Origin: Actinomycetaceae bacterium
GTDB taxonomy: Bacteria > Actinomycetota > Actinomycetes > Actinomycetales > Actinomycetaceae
Direction: 5' to 3'
Assembly: GCA_030524055.1 (NCBI GenBank)
Contig: JAUNHH010000001.1
Span: 45,828 to 109,827, forward strand
DNA: 64,000 nt
In this document: one piece after another, positions 48,514 through 57,874 of the stretch
How the letters are laid out: each line of letters starts with the position of its first letter
Numbering within the stretch: position 1 is the stretch's first letter
The notes under the pieces: model-generated
The model's input: the letters and a program-made list of their open reading frames with translations, nothing else
The model's database searches: none
Told to the model about the DNA's origin: nothing
Made by a program: the position numbers and the translations under genes

Positions 48514-51500
48514 TTACCCCTTTGGCTGCGATCCGCGAGCACGCCTGAGCGCCATTACCAATGCGCCAATACCGCCCACCATCAGTGCATAGATGCCGAT
48601 AATCCCGGCATCTGTACCTGTGCGTGCCAGCGGCGTACCCGCGTGCCCGTTCTTATTAGGTCCTGCAGGAGCATAGGGTTTGGGGCCGCTGGGTGCGCCA
48701 GAACTCTTATTCTCCGTCTGATGATCAGTGGACGAGGGCGGGGCCGGCTTTTGAGGATCACCGCTGTGATGACCTCCTGGCCGTTGGGGAGCTGGAGCAG
48801 ACTGTCCCTGGTTGTCGCCCGGAGTATGCGGAGCGGGAGTCGAGGGTGGACGCACATGAGGAGGTGATGATTGCGGCATGTCACCTGGGCGAGTGGATTG
48901 CCCGCCGTCACCCGACTGGCCCGAATCCCCAGACTGGCCACCATCAGATTGCCCCGCGTCACCCGACTGGCCCGAATCCCCAGACTGTCCGTGATCAATC
49001 CCGGGCACATCAGCTACCTTTTTCCCGCGAAGACGCACTTCACCTACGGCAACCTGAGTATCGCCTTGGTCGGTATTGTGCGCGGTGACACGGATATACC
49101 GTGCTTCTGGCTCACCAACCCCCGCCCAAGGATCAACTTTTGGCCGCAAATAGGTTTGATCCTGGGGAACAATAAAGACGCTTTCATGGGTTTTTTCGGC
49201 GATAAGATTCCAGGTGACTCCGTCTTTAGACCATTCGGCTTTATAGTAGTCACCCAATGTCTTTGTCCGAACTAATTCGGGTGTTAAGACTACTGCTTCT
49301 ATTTGATAGATCGCCCGCAAATCAATGACCCACTGGGCCTGCGGCGAATCAACCTCGACGGCAGTGAATGCGTCCCCATCAATGAGGTCTTCAGCTCCCT
49401 TTCCTCCATCCGGGCTAATCACCGTAAATTGGGTGGGGTCGAGACTGCGATCTATTGCCCAGTCAATAGTGACTTTCGGACTGGTCCAGGTTTTCCAATC
49501 TGCCCGTTGGGCCCCGTCCTCGCCAATAGGAAGCATATGCAATTCAACAACATAGGATCCATTGGGGCTTTGATGACGGCGCTGATCCTGTCCTAAATAG
49601 GAGCCATCCCATCCAAATGTGGAGGGTTGGGAACGGAAATGTTGAGCCGGGTCAACCTTTCCCAGCGCCGGTCGAATAGTGGACCATGGGATTTTTTGTG
49701 CGTGGGCATCGGCAGTAATAGCGCGCACCCAATCACGCTGAATCATGCCGTCTAGGGAAACCCCTAAAGGCTCACCTACAGTTCCGTCAGCAGCAATAGG
49801 ACGCACATCCATCACCACTGATTTCAGGGGCACATCGGGCACATAATTAAAACGCACAGGGTCGTTATACATTCCCTGGTAGTGGAAATCGTTATAGCCG
49901 AAAATGTACTGTTCTGGATCGACGATTTGCGCTTTCTCATTGACAATATCGACTTTATTGTCGGCAATCAGCTGTGCTTGTGCCATATCGCCACCCACAC
50001 CTGAATACGGAATACGCACAGGGTTACCCCCATCAGTTGGGGTGGCGACAATCCATCCGCCATAAAAGTCAGCATGGTCCAGGCCCGCTGGCGGCGTAAT
50101 GTCAATATCCAGATTTACTGACGCCCCTGCGTCAACAGTCACCGTGCGCCCGTCGGTATTGACAGTTGCTGCCCCCGCACTCGAGCGTGTGGGCGTCCCT
50201 GCAGGTCCTGTAATGGACACGGCATCAACGTGACTGAGCGTAAAGGTGCGGGCCCTGCTGTCCTGATTAGTTAGTGTCACCTTCTGGTGTGTCCGGTCCT
50301 CGCTCCCACCGCGGTCGGCTGCTTGCCCGAGATTCAGGGACGAGGGCGAGGTCCAAGTCTTCGCAGTAACGGCCGAGTGAATATCAACTAAACCGGCTCC
50401 TTGACGGGCCATCGGTTCAAATGCCGTCGCATCGCCGCTCCAGGCACGGGGGCGCGCTGTTGAACGCAAACGCCACGCCACTTCCTCTGTGCGCGCTTGG
50501 CCGTCCACCTGCCGGATTGATGGATGCGCTTCCATGAGGAGTGCGGTGGCGCCAGAAACAAAGGGCGCGGCCATTGATGTGCCAGATGTTGTCTGATAGG
50601 GATTCATAGCCAGCGGCCAGGTGGACCAAATTTTTCCGCCCGGTGCGACCACATCTGGTTTGAGTTCCAGATTCGAGTTCAATCCCCAACTGGAGAATTC
50701 AGAGACCAAACCGGCTGTAGGAATGCCAAAAGTGGAGTGTGGGGTTGGAAATTTGACCGTCGTGGCACTGTCAGCGCGCACGGCTGCTCGCAACGCGTCG
50801 CCATCGGCCCGAGAAATCGAAACAACCGGGATTTTCACCAGGTTGCGACCATTGGGGCTGGCAACGGTCACAGAAAATGTGCCTGAGGCCCGGTTATTGT
50901 CAATCACGACAAGGCGCGCACCACCGGCTTCAGCATTTTTCGCTTTATGGTAGAAGGAACAGTTTTTCAGATCCCCGCCGCGGCGAATAATGACAGCTTT
51001 ACCTTTGTAGATATCTGGGCTCTGCGGCGGGGCACACCCTAAAGCAGGATCACTATGATCCAGGACTTCAGTATCTGGCGGCACCTGCCCGGCCTCGACA
51101 ATAGAAAAGTTATCTTCCGGGGCATCTGAATCGGAGCGCGCAATATATACTTCTGCGCCTTCTCCTAAACCATAGGGCATTTTACGGTCAGGCAAAGAAG
51201 TGGCCGTCATATAGTAATTCGTCTCAATGGAATTATCGACGCTCCCCACAGTAATAACGCCCGGGTGAGATCCTCCCCCACCCATTGTCCACCGTCCCCT
51301 ATCGCCGACATTTCCCTGGGAAATCACAACAACAACCCCACGCTCAGCTAATTGTGCTGCAGAGACCGGAATAGGATAGTCAGCAAATACCATATAGTCA
51401 GTCCCAATAGACATATTGACGATATCGACCCCATCATTACCTGCCCGTTCTAATGCGGCGGCAATGAGTTCCGCAGAGGTATTTGATTCGCAGCCAAAAA

Positions 51501-52452
51501 CGCGATAAGCCCGAATAGTGGCATCCGGCGCAACCCCACGAATTCCTCCAGTGGCGGGATTTCCTTGGGCACTGGCAATACCGGCAACATGAGTTCCGTG
51601 GCCACCACAATCATCCGGATATTGATCAGGTTGAGGAATATCCGAGGCAGCTGAAGCAAATTCATCCCCAACGAAATCCCACCCACCAATGACTTTCTTA
51701 TTAGGAAAGGCGGTAGAGCCATCGGCTTGTCCACCGACTTCAGGTCCGGAGGTTCCAGTACCACCCAAGTCAGCGTGGTCATAATCAACGCCGGAATCAA
51801 TAACGCCAATAGTGACGCCTTTCCCGGTGTATCCCAGGTCTTGGGCTGAGCGCACTCCACCTAATTCGCTGGCATGAGTCATTGTGGGAGCTGCCAATCC
51901 TTCTTGGCGCTGCGCATCGCTGAGGCCGTCGTCCTCGTGAATGAGTTGAGGTGCGGGTACGACGATGACGGGCCGAATCGAGGCCACTTCGTCGAGGGCC
52001 GCTAGCCGCGTCAGGTCCCCCTGTTGCGCGTCAATGGCCACACCATTCCACAAATCGCCGTAGGTGGTGGTGACAGTGGCGTCAATATTGGCCCGATCCA
52101 CAGCCTCCTCAAATTCGCGGACATCGGCCTGGACGGCTGCCTCACTGGCGCCCTGAGCCTTTGATGGCGATTCAAATTCGACAAACCACCGGTCGGGCAC
52201 ATTTTCTGCCACCGACCCATCCGGCAAGGTGACAGTTAGTTCCACATCGCTTTCCGGCAGAATACCCGCGGCGCCGGATTGCGTGCTCGCGGGAGTGGAG
52301 TTCCCAGATTGCGGGCCAGGTTCTGCTGGGAGCACATCTGAGGGCGCAAGCGGAAGGGCAGCCTGGGCTGAGCCAGAAACAAGGGCCACGCATGCGGTTA
52401 GGGATACTCCAATCGTTGTGATCAGAGTGCGGCGGATTCGACTGTGAGGCAC
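48514..52452 (-). CDS. Cell-wall-anchored subtilisin-like serine protease
   Basis: 1312-aa secreted S8 protease. Signal peptide (IRRTLITTIGVSLTACVALV, cleavage near SAQA), an inhibitor-type propeptide (about 85-165), then the catalytic triad: Asp219 in GVIDSGVDYDH, His285 in GGHGTHVAGIAS, Ser in TTSGTSMAAPFVSG near residue 620. A PA-type insertion (KAVIIRRGG, AGGARLVVIDNN) lies between His and Ser. Beta-rich domains and a discoidin-like segment follow, then a Gln/Ser/Gly/Asp-rich linker with 51-bp DNA repeats and a Pro-rich part. The end is PLARTG, a membrane helix and RRARGS, a sortase signal of LAxTG type. The start is GTG after AAAGGAG. It probably processes host or surface proteins. Confidence 0.93.
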   Translation of the reverse strand: MPHSRIRRTLITTIGVSLTACVALVSGSAQAALPLAPSDVLPAEPGPQSGNSTPASTQSGAAGILPESDVELTVTLPDGSVAENVPDRWFVEFESPSKAQGASEAAVQADVREFEEAVDRANIDATVTTTYGDLWNGVAIDAQQGDLTRLAALDEVASIRPVIVVPAPQLIHEDDGLSDAQRQEGLAAPTMTHASELGGVRSAQDLGYTGKGVTIGVIDSGVDYDHADLGGTGTSGPEVGGQADGSTAFPNKKVIGGWDFVGDEFASAASDIPQPDQYPDDCGGHGTHVAGIASAQGNPATGGIRGVAPDATIRAYRVFGCESNTSAELIAAALERAGNDGVDIVNMSIGTDYMVFADYPIPVSAAQLAERGVVVVISQGNVGDRGRWTMGGGGSHPGVITVGSVDNSIETNYYMTATSLPDRKMPYGLGEGAEVYIARSDSDAPEDNFSIVEAGQVPPDTEVLDHSDPALGCAPPQSPDIYKGKAVIIRRGGDLKNCSFYHKAKNAEAGGARLVVIDNNRASGTFSVTVASPNGRNLVKIPVVSISRADGDALRAAVRADSATTVKFPTPHSTFGIPTAGLVSEFSSWGLNSNLELKPDVVAPGGKIWSTWPLAMNPYQTTSGTSMAAPFVSGATALLMEAHPSIRQVDGQARTEEVAWRLRSTARPRAWSGDATAFEPMARQGAGLVDIHSAVTAKTWTSPSSLNLGQAADRGGSEDRTHQKVTLTNQDSRARTFTLSHVDAVSITGPAGTPTRSSAGAATVNTDGRTVTVDAGASVNLDIDITPPAGLDHADFYGGWIVATPTDGGNPVRIPYSGVGGDMAQAQLIADNKVDIVNEKAQIVDPEQYIFGYNDFHYQGMYNDPVRFNYVPDVPLKSVVMDVRPIAADGTVGEPLGVSLDGMIQRDWVRAITADAHAQKIPWSTIRPALGKVDPAQHFRSQPSTFGWDGSYLGQDQRRHQSPNGSYVVELHMLPIGEDGAQRADWKTWTSPKVTIDWAIDRSLDPTQFTVISPDGGKGAEDLIDGDAFTAVEVDSPQAQWVIDLRAIYQIEAVVLTPELVRTKTLGDYYKAEWSKDGVTWNLIAEKTHESVFIVPQDQTYLRPKVDPWAGVGEPEARYIRVTAHNTDQGDTQVAVGEVRLRGKKVADVPGIDHGQSGDSGQSGDAGQSDGGQSGDSGQSGDGGQSTRPGDMPQSSPPHVRPPSTPAPHTPGDNQGQSAPAPQRPGGHHSGDPQKPAPPSSTDHQTENKSSGAPSGPKPYAPAGPNKNGHAGTPLARTGTDAGIIGIYALMVGGIGALVMALRRARGSQPKG
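48732..48743 (+). repeat. 12-mer copy in the subtilase wall linker
   Basis: Exact copy encoding PAPPSS in the Pro-rich region before the sorting signal. Confidence 0.7.
48906..48987. repeat. 51-bp direct repeat in the subtilase linker
   Basis: CGTCACCCGACTGGCCCGAA begins an identical stretch of about 31 bp at 48906 and again at 48957. The 51-bp period equals 17 codons, so copy-number change would keep the frame. Confidence 0.75.
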
Positions 52453-52554
52453 AGTATCGCTCTCCTTTATAGGTCTTGCACTGCAGCGAGGGAACTACTC
52501 TTCATCGCATGGTACCAAGGGTGATCAAACTTAGGTATGGGTTTCCTATCCCAT

Positions 52555-52566
52555 ACGAGGGCGGGG
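52555..52566 (+). repeat. Copy of the dispersed 12-mer
   Basis: Exact copy between the subtilase start and the DUF559-like gene. Confidence 0.7.
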
Positions 52567-52730
52567 GGCCTCTGACCAGCGCAGGCAGTTCCTCTCTCAC
52601 TTTCATGGCCGCTTCGTGGGACATTTCGCCGCGACACGACATTGCCACTACCCGCCGCGCCTCACCATTTACTGTCCCATTTAGTGCACACTATCCTTAC
52701 CCCTCTCACCACACGCATACGGGACCCGCC

Positions 52731-53699
52731 ATGTCTTCTTCTCTTGTTGACGCCACTATTGACGCTCTAACTTTTACTGGCCGTGGCCTTACTCGAAAAC
52801 GTGCTGTGGCTGCCTCCAGCACAGCCATTGCCCGCGGCACCTATGTGGAGACGGATTTTCTTCTCTCGTTAAGCCCCGACCAGCGTGCCCGCAGTATTGC
52901 CATTGCCCGCACCCTGGCCGCTATGCGTTCACGTCGTGGCCAAACAGCCTTTGGCCCTAGTGCTGCCCTTCTTCATGGGATTGAGGTGTGGCCACTCCCG
53001 CAGCGGATTCATATGGTGGCCACCCAGGTCCGCAGTGGAAATAGCACGCAATTCCCGGCTGTTTTTCTCGAAAGAAAAGAAATCGCGTCAGCCACCTCTA
53101 CCCAATTTCACCGCATTGGGGATATTCGATTTGCCACTACCAATTTTGCTGGTTTAGAACTGCCCACTTTAGGGGCAGTGATTTTTCATTGCGCATTAAC
53201 TGACCCTGCAGAATCAGCTTTTATTACCCTATGTCAGGCCCTGCGTTTACTCGCCGACAGCGAAGAAAACAGTGGAGAAAACTGGCGCGTACTTGCCAAT
53301 GACATTCGCCAGACTCTGCTAGAGAGTAGTTATTCTCTACCCTCCCATACTCGGGGAGCAGCCCGCGCGAGGTGGCTGATTGAATATTGCGATGCGGGAT
53401 GCGACAGTGTGGATTCTGCCCGCCTTTTATGGCTTTTACGCAGCGCAGGTATTGGCGGCCTGGTCACCGATTATCCCGTGAGCGAGTCAGGCGGTCAGTG
53501 GCGAGTCGATATTGCCGAGCCAGACGCACGCCTTGCTCTTAGTATTGGCGACGAGCATCCCACTATTCCCGGCTGGACGGTACTGCCTTTTTCGCGCGGC
53601 GACCTTGATCAACCAGCGGATCTGGTGGCCCAAGTCCGCAACGCTATTGAGGATTCGGGCAGCGAAGTGACACCTATTGCCCCTTATGCATTTGGATAA
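52731..53699 (+). CDS. DUF559/AbiEi-like protein with a degenerate nuclease domain
   Basis: 322-aa protein. The N-terminal part (TRKRAVAASSTAIARGTYVETDF) looks like the winged-helix of AbiEi-type antitoxins, followed by GPSAALLHGIEVWPLPQRIH, common in actinobacterial DUF559 proteins. The C-terminal part resembles the Vsr-like nuclease of that family (LLRSAGIGGLVTDYPVSESG, QWRVDIAEPDARLALSIGDEH), but acidic positions expected in the active site are replaced by Ser and Ile/Gly. It probably binds DNA; nuclease activity is doubtful. The frame is open further upstream to 52476, but homology starts at this ATG. No ribosome site is seen. It is the only plus-strand gene in the large block. Confidence 0.72.
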   Translation: MSSSLVDATIDALTFTGRGLTRKRAVAASSTAIARGTYVETDFLLSLSPDQRARSIAIARTLAAMRSRRGQTAFGPSAALLHGIEVWPLPQRIHMVATQVRSGNSTQFPAVFLERKEIASATSTQFHRIGDIRFATTNFAGLELPTLGAVIFHCALTDPAESAFITLCQALRLLADSEENSGENWRVLANDIRQTLLESSYSLPSHTRGAARARWLIEYCDAGCDSVDSARLLWLLRSAGIGGLVTDYPVSESGGQWRVDIAEPDARLALSIGDEHPTIPGWTVLPFSRGDLDQPADLVAQVRNAIEDSGSEVTPIAPYAFG

Positions 53700-53783
53700 G
53701 TGCAGAGCAGGATTTCACCTCACTCGTGAGCTTCACATTTTTCTGTACGGCAATCTGCGTTGTGGACGCGGCCTGTCAGTCGG

Positions 53784-53803
53784 GGCCCGGGCACGCCCGG
53801 GCC
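53784..53803. terminator. GC-rich hairpin between the DUF559-like gene and rpoC
   Basis: GGCCCGGGC and GCCCGGGCC form a 9-bp stem with a 2-nt loop between convergent genes. Confidence 0.5.
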
Positions 53804-53816
53804 TACCCCCACCCGG

Positions 53817-53828
53817 CCCCGCCCTCGT
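53817..53828 (-). repeat. Copy of the dispersed 12-mer
   Basis: Exact copy between the DUF559-like gene and rpoC. Confidence 0.7.
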
Positions 53829-53853
53829 CGGCCAATACACACCGCGTACGCAA

Positions 53854-53885
53854 CAGCCCCCGCCAGCAAAAACTGACAGGGGCTG
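53854..53885 (-). terminator. Probable terminator of rpoBC
   Basis: CAGCCCCCGCCAG pairs with CTGACAGGGGCTG (two weak positions) around CAAAAA, about 55 bp past the rpoC stop. Confidence 0.6.
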
Positions 53886-53939
53886 CGAGCACGCCTTCCT
53901 GGGCCCGAAGTGAACACCCGGGCCAGGGGCGCTAGAGAA

Positions 53940-56900
53940 TCACTCCTGGAAACTCATCCCGAAGTCAATCGACCCCAGAGCATCAAGGAAGTCTTCGGAC
54001 ACAATGCCGTCCTGGAAGTCAATCTCCGAGTAGTTCGACGCTGCCAGCGCTTCAGGTGTGGGCTCAACCAACACCTCGTTGTAGCGCGCCAAACCGGTAC
54101 CGGCCGGAATGAGCTTACCGAGGATGACATTTTCCTTCAGGCCCAGCAGGTAGTCCTTCTTGCCGTTCATCGCGGCCTCGGTGAGGACCTTCGTGGTTTC
54201 CTGGAAGGAAGCAGCCGACAGCCACGAATCGGTGGCGAGCGAGGCCTTGGTAATACCCATCAGCATCTGACGGCCCGACGCAGGCTGGCCACCTTCAGCA
54301 GCAACCTTCTTATTCTGCGACAGGTACGCCATACGATCGACCAGCTCACCTGGCATAAAGGTCGTATCACCGGGCTCAAGGATGGTGACCTTACGCAGCA
54401 TCTGGCGAACGATAACCTCAATGTGCTTGGAGTGAATACCCACACCCTGGTCGCGGTAGACCTTCTGGACTTCATCCACCAGCTGCTTCTGAGCCACATT
54501 ACGGCCCATAATGCGCAGAACTTCCTTCGGATCCAGCTGGCCTTCGGTCAGTGGTGTACCGGCCTCGACATGCTGGCCTTCAGTGACCAGCAGCTTCTGG
54601 CGACGGGACAACTCAATGACGAGATCTTCCTTGCCGTCATCGCGGGTAACCACAATACGGCGCACAGCAGGATCTTCATCATCAATGTGGATACGACCAG
54701 CAGCTTCCACCATCTTGGCTTCAGCCTTGGGGGTACGCGCCTCGAAGAGTTCCTGAACACGAGGCAGACCCTGGGTAATATCCGAGGCCGAGGCCGCACC
54801 ACCGGTGTGGAAGGTACGCATCGTCAGCTGCGTACCAGGCTCACCAATAGACTGGGCGGCAATAATGCCAACAGCTTCACCAATATCGACCTGCTTACCG
54901 GTGGCCAGAGAGCGGCCATAGCACGTCGCGCAGGTACCCACCTCGGACTCACAGGTCAGCACGGAGCGGCACATGACCTCTGCGACGCCAGCAGAAACCA
55001 GCTTCTCCAGCAGGTCATCGCCAATATCGCTGCCAGCGCGCGCCACAACGGTGCCATCTTCTGCCACCGCATCACGAGCCAAAGTCCGCGCATAAGCCGT
55101 GGTGGTCGCTGTTTCCAGAGCCTCCCACGCGCCGGTTGCCTCGTCCTTACGGGCAATGGTGATACGGATGCCGCCGCGAGCGCCACAGTCAGCCTCACGA
55201 ACGATGACGTCCTGGGACACATCGACCAGACGACGAGTCAAGTAGCCCGATTCCGCAGTACGAAGAGCGGTATCAGCCAGACCCTTACGCGCACCGTGGG
55301 TGGCGATGAAGTATTCCAGAACCGTCAGGCCTTCGCGGTAGTTGGCCTTAATCGGACGTTCAATGAGCTTCTGCTTCGGGTCGGACACGAGGCCACGCAT
55401 ACCCGCAAGCTGCTGGACCTGGCTCCAGTTACCACGAGCCCCAGAAGAAACCATCCGGTAGACGGTATTGCGTTCATCGAAGGAGGCACGCATATCCTGC
55501 GCGACCTCTTCGGTGCATTGCAGCCACAGCTTGACGAGCTCTTCATAGCGGGTTTCTTCGAGGATAATACCCGTCTCGAATTGCTCTTGAATCTGGGCGG
55601 CCTGTGCTTCGTAGCGCGCCAGAATCTCTTCCTTGCGGGGAGAGGCCTGGATATCAGAGAAGGCAATGGTAATGCCAGACCAGGTGGACCAGTAGAAGCC
55701 AGCAGTCTTCAAGGCGTCCAGTGATTCGGCGACGAGAACATTCGGGTAGCGTTCCGTCAGCGAGTTCACAATGACAGCCAGTTGCTTCTTACCGACGACC
55801 TCGTTCACAAAGGGGAAGTCGGTGGGAAGCTGCTCATTGAAGATCGCACGACCCAAGGAGGTGACCAGGGTGACGTCGTCGCCCTCGTTCCATCCTTCAG
55901 GGGCCTGCCAATCCGCGGGGGGAACAATTCCCTGGAAACGGATGAGGGCACGCTGATTCAGATGCAAATCCCCATTGTCGAAGGCCATACGCGCTTCGGC
56001 AGGTGTGGAGAATGCGGGCAGGATGTCCTTACCGTCTTTATCCGTTGCCACTGCGAGGGCGGGGTCCGGATCTGAGGTGAGGTGGAAGAGACCAATAATC
56101 ATGTCCTGGCTGGGCATGGCCACAGGGCGGCCATCGGAAGGCTTGAGGATATTATTGGTCGAGAGCATGAGGATACGGGCTTCTGCCTGTGCCTCTGCAC
56201 CGAGCGGCAGGTGGACTGCCATCTGGTCGCCGTCAAAGTCAGCGTTGAAGGCTTCACAGGCCAGCGGGTGCAGCTGAATAGCTTTACCTTCAATGAGCTG
56301 AGGCTCGAAGGCCTGAATACCAAGGCGGTGCAGCGTGGGGGCGCGGTTAAGCAGCACGGGGTGCTCGCGGATAACGTCGTCGAGGACGTCCCACACCTCG
56401 GGGCGCTGACGCTCTACCTTGCGCTTAGCGGCCTTCACATTCTGCGCGAAGTTCCGCTCTACCAGGCGCTTCATGACGAAGGGCTTGAAGAGTTCCAGGG
56501 CCATCTGCTTAGGCAGGCCGCACTGGTGCAGACGCAGCTGCGGGCCCACAACGATCACGCTTCGGCCTGAGTAGTCCACACGCTTACCCAGCAGGTTCTG
56601 GCGGAACCGTCCCTGCTTACCTTTGAGCATGTCAGAAATGGACTTCAGCGGGCGGTTACCTGGGCCTGCCACGGGGCGGCCACGACGACCATTGTCGAAA
56701 AGGGCGTCCACAGACTCTTGGAGCATACGCTTTTCGTTATTGACAATGATTTCCGGGGCGCCCAGTTCCAGCAGGCGCTTCAGGCGGGTATTGCGGTTAA
56801 TGACGCGGCGGTACAGGTCATTAAGGTCCGAGGTCGCAAAGCGTCCACCGTCAAGCTGAACCATAGGGCGCAGATCCGGGGGGATCACTGGAATACAGGT

Positions 56901-57857
56901 GAGCACCATGGATTCGGGCTTATTGCCGGTGGCCACAAAGGCGTTAATGACCTTCAGGCGCTTAATGGCACGGGTTTTCCGTGGGCCCGTCTCGGAGGCA
57001 ATAACCTGGCGAAGTTGCTCGACTTCCCCGGCCAGATCGAAGGTCTGCAGGCGCTTTTGAATAGCGGCTGCGCCCATATCACCAGAGAAGTAGGTGCCGT
57101 AACGGGTTTTCATTGCACGGTACAGGCGCTCGTCACCTTCAAGGTCACCGACCTTGAGGTCGCGGAAACGCTCCCATACGGCTTCCAGGCCTTCAATATC
57201 GCCGTCGTAGCGGCGGCGAATCTTAGCCATGTCACGTTCGCCCGTTTTACGGAGCTTTTCGCGTTCCGCAGCGGATTCGTCAGCGGCTTCCATTTCGGCC
57301 AGGCGGGATTCCAGGGCTTCAGCGGCAGCATTAATCGCCGAGTCACGTTCTGTTTCGAGGTGACGCTTTTCCACTTCGAGTTCAGAACGCAGATCGGTCA
57401 GGTCTTCTGCGCGGCCTTTTTCATCCACGGAGGTGATCATGTAGGCAGCAAAGTAGATGACCTTTTCCAGGTCCTTTGGTGCAAGGTTGAGCACATATCC
57501 GAGGCGCGAGGGCACACCCTTGAAGTACCAGATGTGAGTGACGGGGGCGGCCAGGTCAATATGACCCATGCGCTCACGGCGCACCTTAGAGCGGGTAACT
57601 TCCACACCGCACTTTTCGCAAATAATGCCCTTGTAGCGCACGCGCTTGTATTTACCGCAGGCGCATTCCCAGTCGCGGGTGGGGCCGAAAATTTGCTCGC
57701 CGAAAAGGCCGTCCCGCTCAGGCTTGAGGGTACGGTAGTTAATGGTTTCGGGCTTCTTCACCTCACCCCAGGACCATCCGCCCTGAGTCACAGGACCCAT
57801 ATTTTCGGCGGTGGCGAGGGTGATTTTTAAGCTGTCAAAAGTCTTGGCGTCCAACAA
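53940..57857 (-). CDS. rpoC: RNA polymerase beta' subunit
   Basis: Catalytic subunit of RNA polymerase. It shows the N-terminal zinc finger ([20 protein letters not shown]), the Mg-binding [15 protein letters not shown] loop, and the second zinc site with [12 protein letters not shown]. At 1305 aa it matches actinobacterial proteins. The start is TTG at 57857 (a second TTG follows directly), 6 nt past GAGGAG. It follows rpoB by 17 bp. Confidence 0.98.
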   Translation of the reverse strand: MLDAKTFDSLKITLATAENMGPVTQGGWSWGEVKKPETINYRTLKPERDGLFGEQIFGPTRDWECACGKYKRVRYKGIICEKCGVEVTRSKVRRERMGHIDLAAPVTHIWYFKGVPSRLGYVLNLAPKDLEKVIYFAAYMITSVDEKGRAEDLTDLRSELEVEKRHLETERDSAINAAAEALESRLAEMEAADESAAEREKLRKTGERDMAKIRRRYDGDIEGLEAVWERFRDLKVGDLEGDERLYRAMKTRYGTYFSGDMGAAAIQKRLQTFDLAGEVEQLRQVIASETGPRKTRAIKRLKVINAFVATGNKPESMVLTCIPVIPPDLRPMVQLDGGRFATSDLNDLYRRVINRNTRLKRLLELGAPEIIVNNEKRMLQESVDALFDNGRRGRPVAGPGNRPLKSISDMLKGKQGRFRQNLLGKRVDYSGRSVIVVGPQLRLHQCGLPKQMALELFKPFVMKRLVERNFAQNVKAAKRKVERQRPEVWDVLDDVIREHPVLLNRAPTLHRLGIQAFEPQLIEGKAIQLHPLACEAFNADFDGDQMAVHLPLGAEAQAEARILMLSTNNILKPSDGRPVAMPSQDMIIGLFHLTSDPDPALAVATDKDGKDILPAFSTPAEARMAFDNGDLHLNQRALIRFQGIVPPADWQAPEGWNEGDDVTLVTSLGRAIFNEQLPTDFPFVNEVVGKKQLAVIVNSLTERYPNVLVAESLDALKTAGFYWSTWSGITIAFSDIQASPRKEEILARYEAQAAQIQEQFETGIILEETRYEELVKLWLQCTEEVAQDMRASFDERNTVYRMVSSGARGNWSQVQQLAGMRGLVSDPKQKLIERPIKANYREGLTVLEYFIATHGARKGLADTALRTAESGYLTRRLVDVSQDVIVREADCGARGGIRITIARKDEATGAWEALETATTTAYARTLARDAVAEDGTVVARAGSDIGDDLLEKLVSAGVAEVMCRSVLTCESEVGTCATCYGRSLATGKQVDIGEAVGIIAAQSIGEPGTQLTMRTFHTGGAASASDITQGLPRVQELFEARTPKAEAKMVEAAGRIHIDDEDPAVRRIVVTRDDGKEDLVIELSRRQKLLVTEGQHVEAGTPLTEGQLDPKEVLRIMGRNVAQKQLVDEVQKVYRDQGVGIHSKHIEVIVRQMLRKVTILEPGDTTFMPGELVDRMAYLSQNKKVAAEGGQPASGRQMLMGITKASLATDSWLSAASFQETTKVLTEAAMNGKKDYLLGLKENVILGKLIPAGTGLARYNEVLVEPTPEALAASNYSEIDFQDGIVSEDFLDALGSIDFGMSFQE
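56054..56064 (+). repeat. 12-mer core inside rpoC
   Basis: CGAGGGCGGGG, one base short of the full motif, encoding PDPALA in a variable part of beta'. Confidence 0.6.
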
Positions 57858-57874
57858 CGTTTTCTCCTCGTTTC

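Noticed and set aside
24484..53699. Integrated prophage or ICE
   Set aside because: No integrase, relaxase, terminase, capsid or transposase gene is seen, and there are no att-like repeats at tRNA genes.
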